From assembly GCA_903860995.1 (NCBI GenBank), contig CAIOSS010000566.1, positions 1-6,023 of the forward strand: 6,023 bases of DNA, given 5' to 3'. This stretch comes from an uncultured delta proteobacterium (GTDB lineage: Bacteria > Myxococcota_A > Polyangia > Polyangiales > Ga0077539). How positions within the stretch are numbered: position 1 is the first letter of the stretch; every line of letters starts with the position of its first letter. This document shows positions 5,061-6,023 of this stretch, one piece after another. Under the pieces are notes generated by a model. That model did no database searches, had not been told where the DNA came from, and saw nothing but the letters and a program-made list of their open reading frames with translations. The translations under genes were made by a program, and so were the position numbers.

Positions 5061-6023
5061 ATGGTTCGTTGGTGGCGGCTTCTGGCCGCAGGGGTCGCGT
5101 TGGGCGGTTTGCTCGGTTGTTCGTCGGAGGACGGGGGGCTCACGTGCAACCCCCCCACGACGGCGTGCGGGACGGCCTGTGCGGACATCTCGTCCGATGT
5201 CCGTAACTGCGGCGCCTGCGGCATGGCGTGCGGGGCCGGTGCGCGCTGCGTCTCGGGCCGATGCCTGTCGCCCTGCGGCGACGACCAGACCTACTGCAAC
5301 GGGCAGTGCGCCGACCTGCAGACCAGCCAGGAGCACTGCGGCGCCTGTGGCACGGCCTGCGCGGCGGGCACCCTCTGTGTCGACGGCGAGTGTGCCGTGT
5401 CGTGTCCTGCGGGCGCGACCCGCTGCGAGCTCGCCGGGGGCGCCGGGGCGATCTGCGCCAACGTGACCAACAACCGCCTCCACTGCGGCGGCTGCAACCG
5501 GGCCTGCGCCGCGGGCCAGCTCTGCGTGGGCGGCGTCTGCCGCGCCGGCTGCCCGGACGGCTCCTCGGCCTGCCAGGACCGCTGCGTCGACCTTCAGAGC
5601 GACAACGCCAACTGCGGCGCGTGCCGGGCCACCTGCTCGCAGGGCTTCTCCTGCCAGGCGGGCCGCTGCCGCCTCGCCGAGTGCCCGTCGGGTACCACGG
5701 CCTGCGGCACCCGCTGCGCCAACGTGCAGACCGACCGCGACAACTGCGGCCGCTGCGGCATGGCCTGCCCCCCGAGCAACGTGTGCACCGCGGGCGTCTG
5801 CGCGGCGACCTGCGCCATGGGGCAGACCCGCTGCAGCGAGGACTGCGTGAGCCTCCAGACCTCCAACAACAACTGCGGCGCTTGCGGGACCATCTGCCAG
5901 GGCGGCCAGATCTGCCGGGCCGGGGCCTGCGTGCGGGAGTGCGGCGCGGGCCAGACCCTCTGCGGCGACCGCTGCGTGAGCGCCGCCACCGACCGGGCCA
6001 ACTGCGGCTCGTGCGGCACGGCG
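5061..6023 (+). CDS. Cysteine-rich repeat lipoprotein (Stig1-like 'NCGACG' repeats; 3' end outside window)
   Basis: The frame is open from ATG to the right edge (321 codons seen), so the C-terminus is unknown. Residues 1-20 are a lipoprotein signal: basic start (Arg3, Arg6), hydrophobic core and the lipobox LLGC with Cys20. After a short linker (SSEDGG) the protein consists wholly of 40-residue repeats with eight cysteines each. Copies run 29-68, 72-111, 115-160, 164-203, 208-247, 251-290 and 294 onward (partial). Typical cores are NCGACG (49-54, 271-276) and G-x2-C-x2-G-x-C endings. Such repeats are common in surface or secreted proteins of myxobacteria and resemble the plant Stig1 domain; as I recall, pipelines sometimes mislabel them 'tryptophan synthase alpha chain', which nothing here supports. 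The even cysteine number suggests four disulfides per repeat and a rigid rod on the cell surface; metal binding is an alternative. The role (adhesion, structure or ligand binding) is unknown. Confidence 0.87.
   Translation, partial: MVRWWRLLAAGVALGGLLGCSSEDGGLTCNPPTTACGTACADISSDVRNCGACGMACGAGARCVSGRCLSPCGDDQTYCNGQCADLQTSQEHCGACGTACAAGTLCVDGECAVSCPAGATRCELAGGAGAICANVTNNRLHCGGCNRACAAGQLCVGGVCRAGCPDGSSACQDRCVDLQSDNANCGACRATCSQGFSCQAGRCRLAECPSGTTACGTRCANVQTDRDNCGRCGMACPPSNVCTAGVCAATCAMGQTRCSEDCVSLQTSNNNCGACGTICQGGQICRAGACVRECGAGQTLCGDRCVSAATDRANCGSCGTA
5145..6023 (+). repeat. In-frame tandem repeats of about 129 bp coding for eight-cysteine modules
   Basis: Repeat starts, taken at the first cysteine codon of each module, are 5145, 5274, 5403, 5550, 5682, 5811 and 5940. 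The steps are 129, 129, 147, 132, 129 and 129 bases. The third copy is longer because it has six extra residues between its second and third cysteines, and one linker of four rather than three residues explains the 132-base step. The copies differ at many bases, so this is an old protein repeat rather than a recent DNA satellite. Confidence 0.9.

Noticed and set aside
4944..5483. Flippase frame extended to ATG at 5057 or 5483
   Set aside because: It would run through the divergent promoter region, the strong Shine-Dalgarno and the repeat lipoprotein gene, and adds no family-like sequence before the first helix.
4829..6019. Minus-strand open frames 4829-5224, 5291-5497 and 5594-6019, and the plus-strand frame 5179-5466
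   Set aside because: Three mirror the cysteine repeats on the opposite strand, giving periodic Pro/Gln/His patterns that follow from the repeat itself, and the fourth is an out-of-frame shadow. None has a ribosome site, and the cysteine-rich frame has a signal peptide and an ideal Shine-Dalgarno.
5145..6023. CRISPR-like or satellite repeat reading of the 129-bp periodicity
   Set aside because: The periodicity is explained by in-frame protein repeats, the copies are too diverged, and there are no short identical repeats with unique spacers.

Overview
The window is very GC-rich, with G or C at most third codon positions. The gene families point to a Myxococcota-type (delta-group) bacterium: a secreted protein built of cysteine-rich 'NCGACG' repeats, lipoprotein signal peptides, and a lipoprotein cytochrome c with an N-terminal molybdopterin-oxidoreductase-like domain. 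The assignment rests on gene style only; there is no rRNA, tRNA or marker gene to confirm it. I see no mobile element, CRISPR array or RNA gene.

Layout. Positions 4919 down to 1 carry five tightly packed minus-strand genes that look like one operon. In transcription order they are: a polysaccharide flippase of the MOP superfamily (4919-3456); a secreted conserved protein of unknown function (3439-2456); an unrecognised protein with about seven membrane segments (2415-1723); a lipoprotein c-type cytochrome (1726-842); and a double-SIS-domain sugar-phosphate-isomerase-like protein that runs off the left edge (842-1). The junctions are a 16-nt gap, a 40-nt gap, a 4-nt GTGA overlap and a 1-nt TGATG overlap, so the last three genes are probably translationally coupled. 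From about 4920 to 5060 lies a divergent intergenic region. To its right a plus-strand gene (5061 to the right edge) encodes a lipoprotein with six complete and one partial copy of a 40-residue, eight-cysteine repeat.

How the genes may work together. All but the SIS protein are predicted to be in or outside the membrane. The flippase and the SIS-like protein fit envelope or exopolysaccharide sugar chemistry. The seven-segment protein and the cytochrome look like a small membrane-plus-periplasm redox pair. No known pathway unites the five genes, so a joint function is inference. The points most worth a second look are the cytochrome's cofactor-less Mo-fold domain, the membrane protein coupled to it, the degenerate phosphate-binding loop of the SIS protein, and the fixed cysteine register of the repeat lipoprotein.
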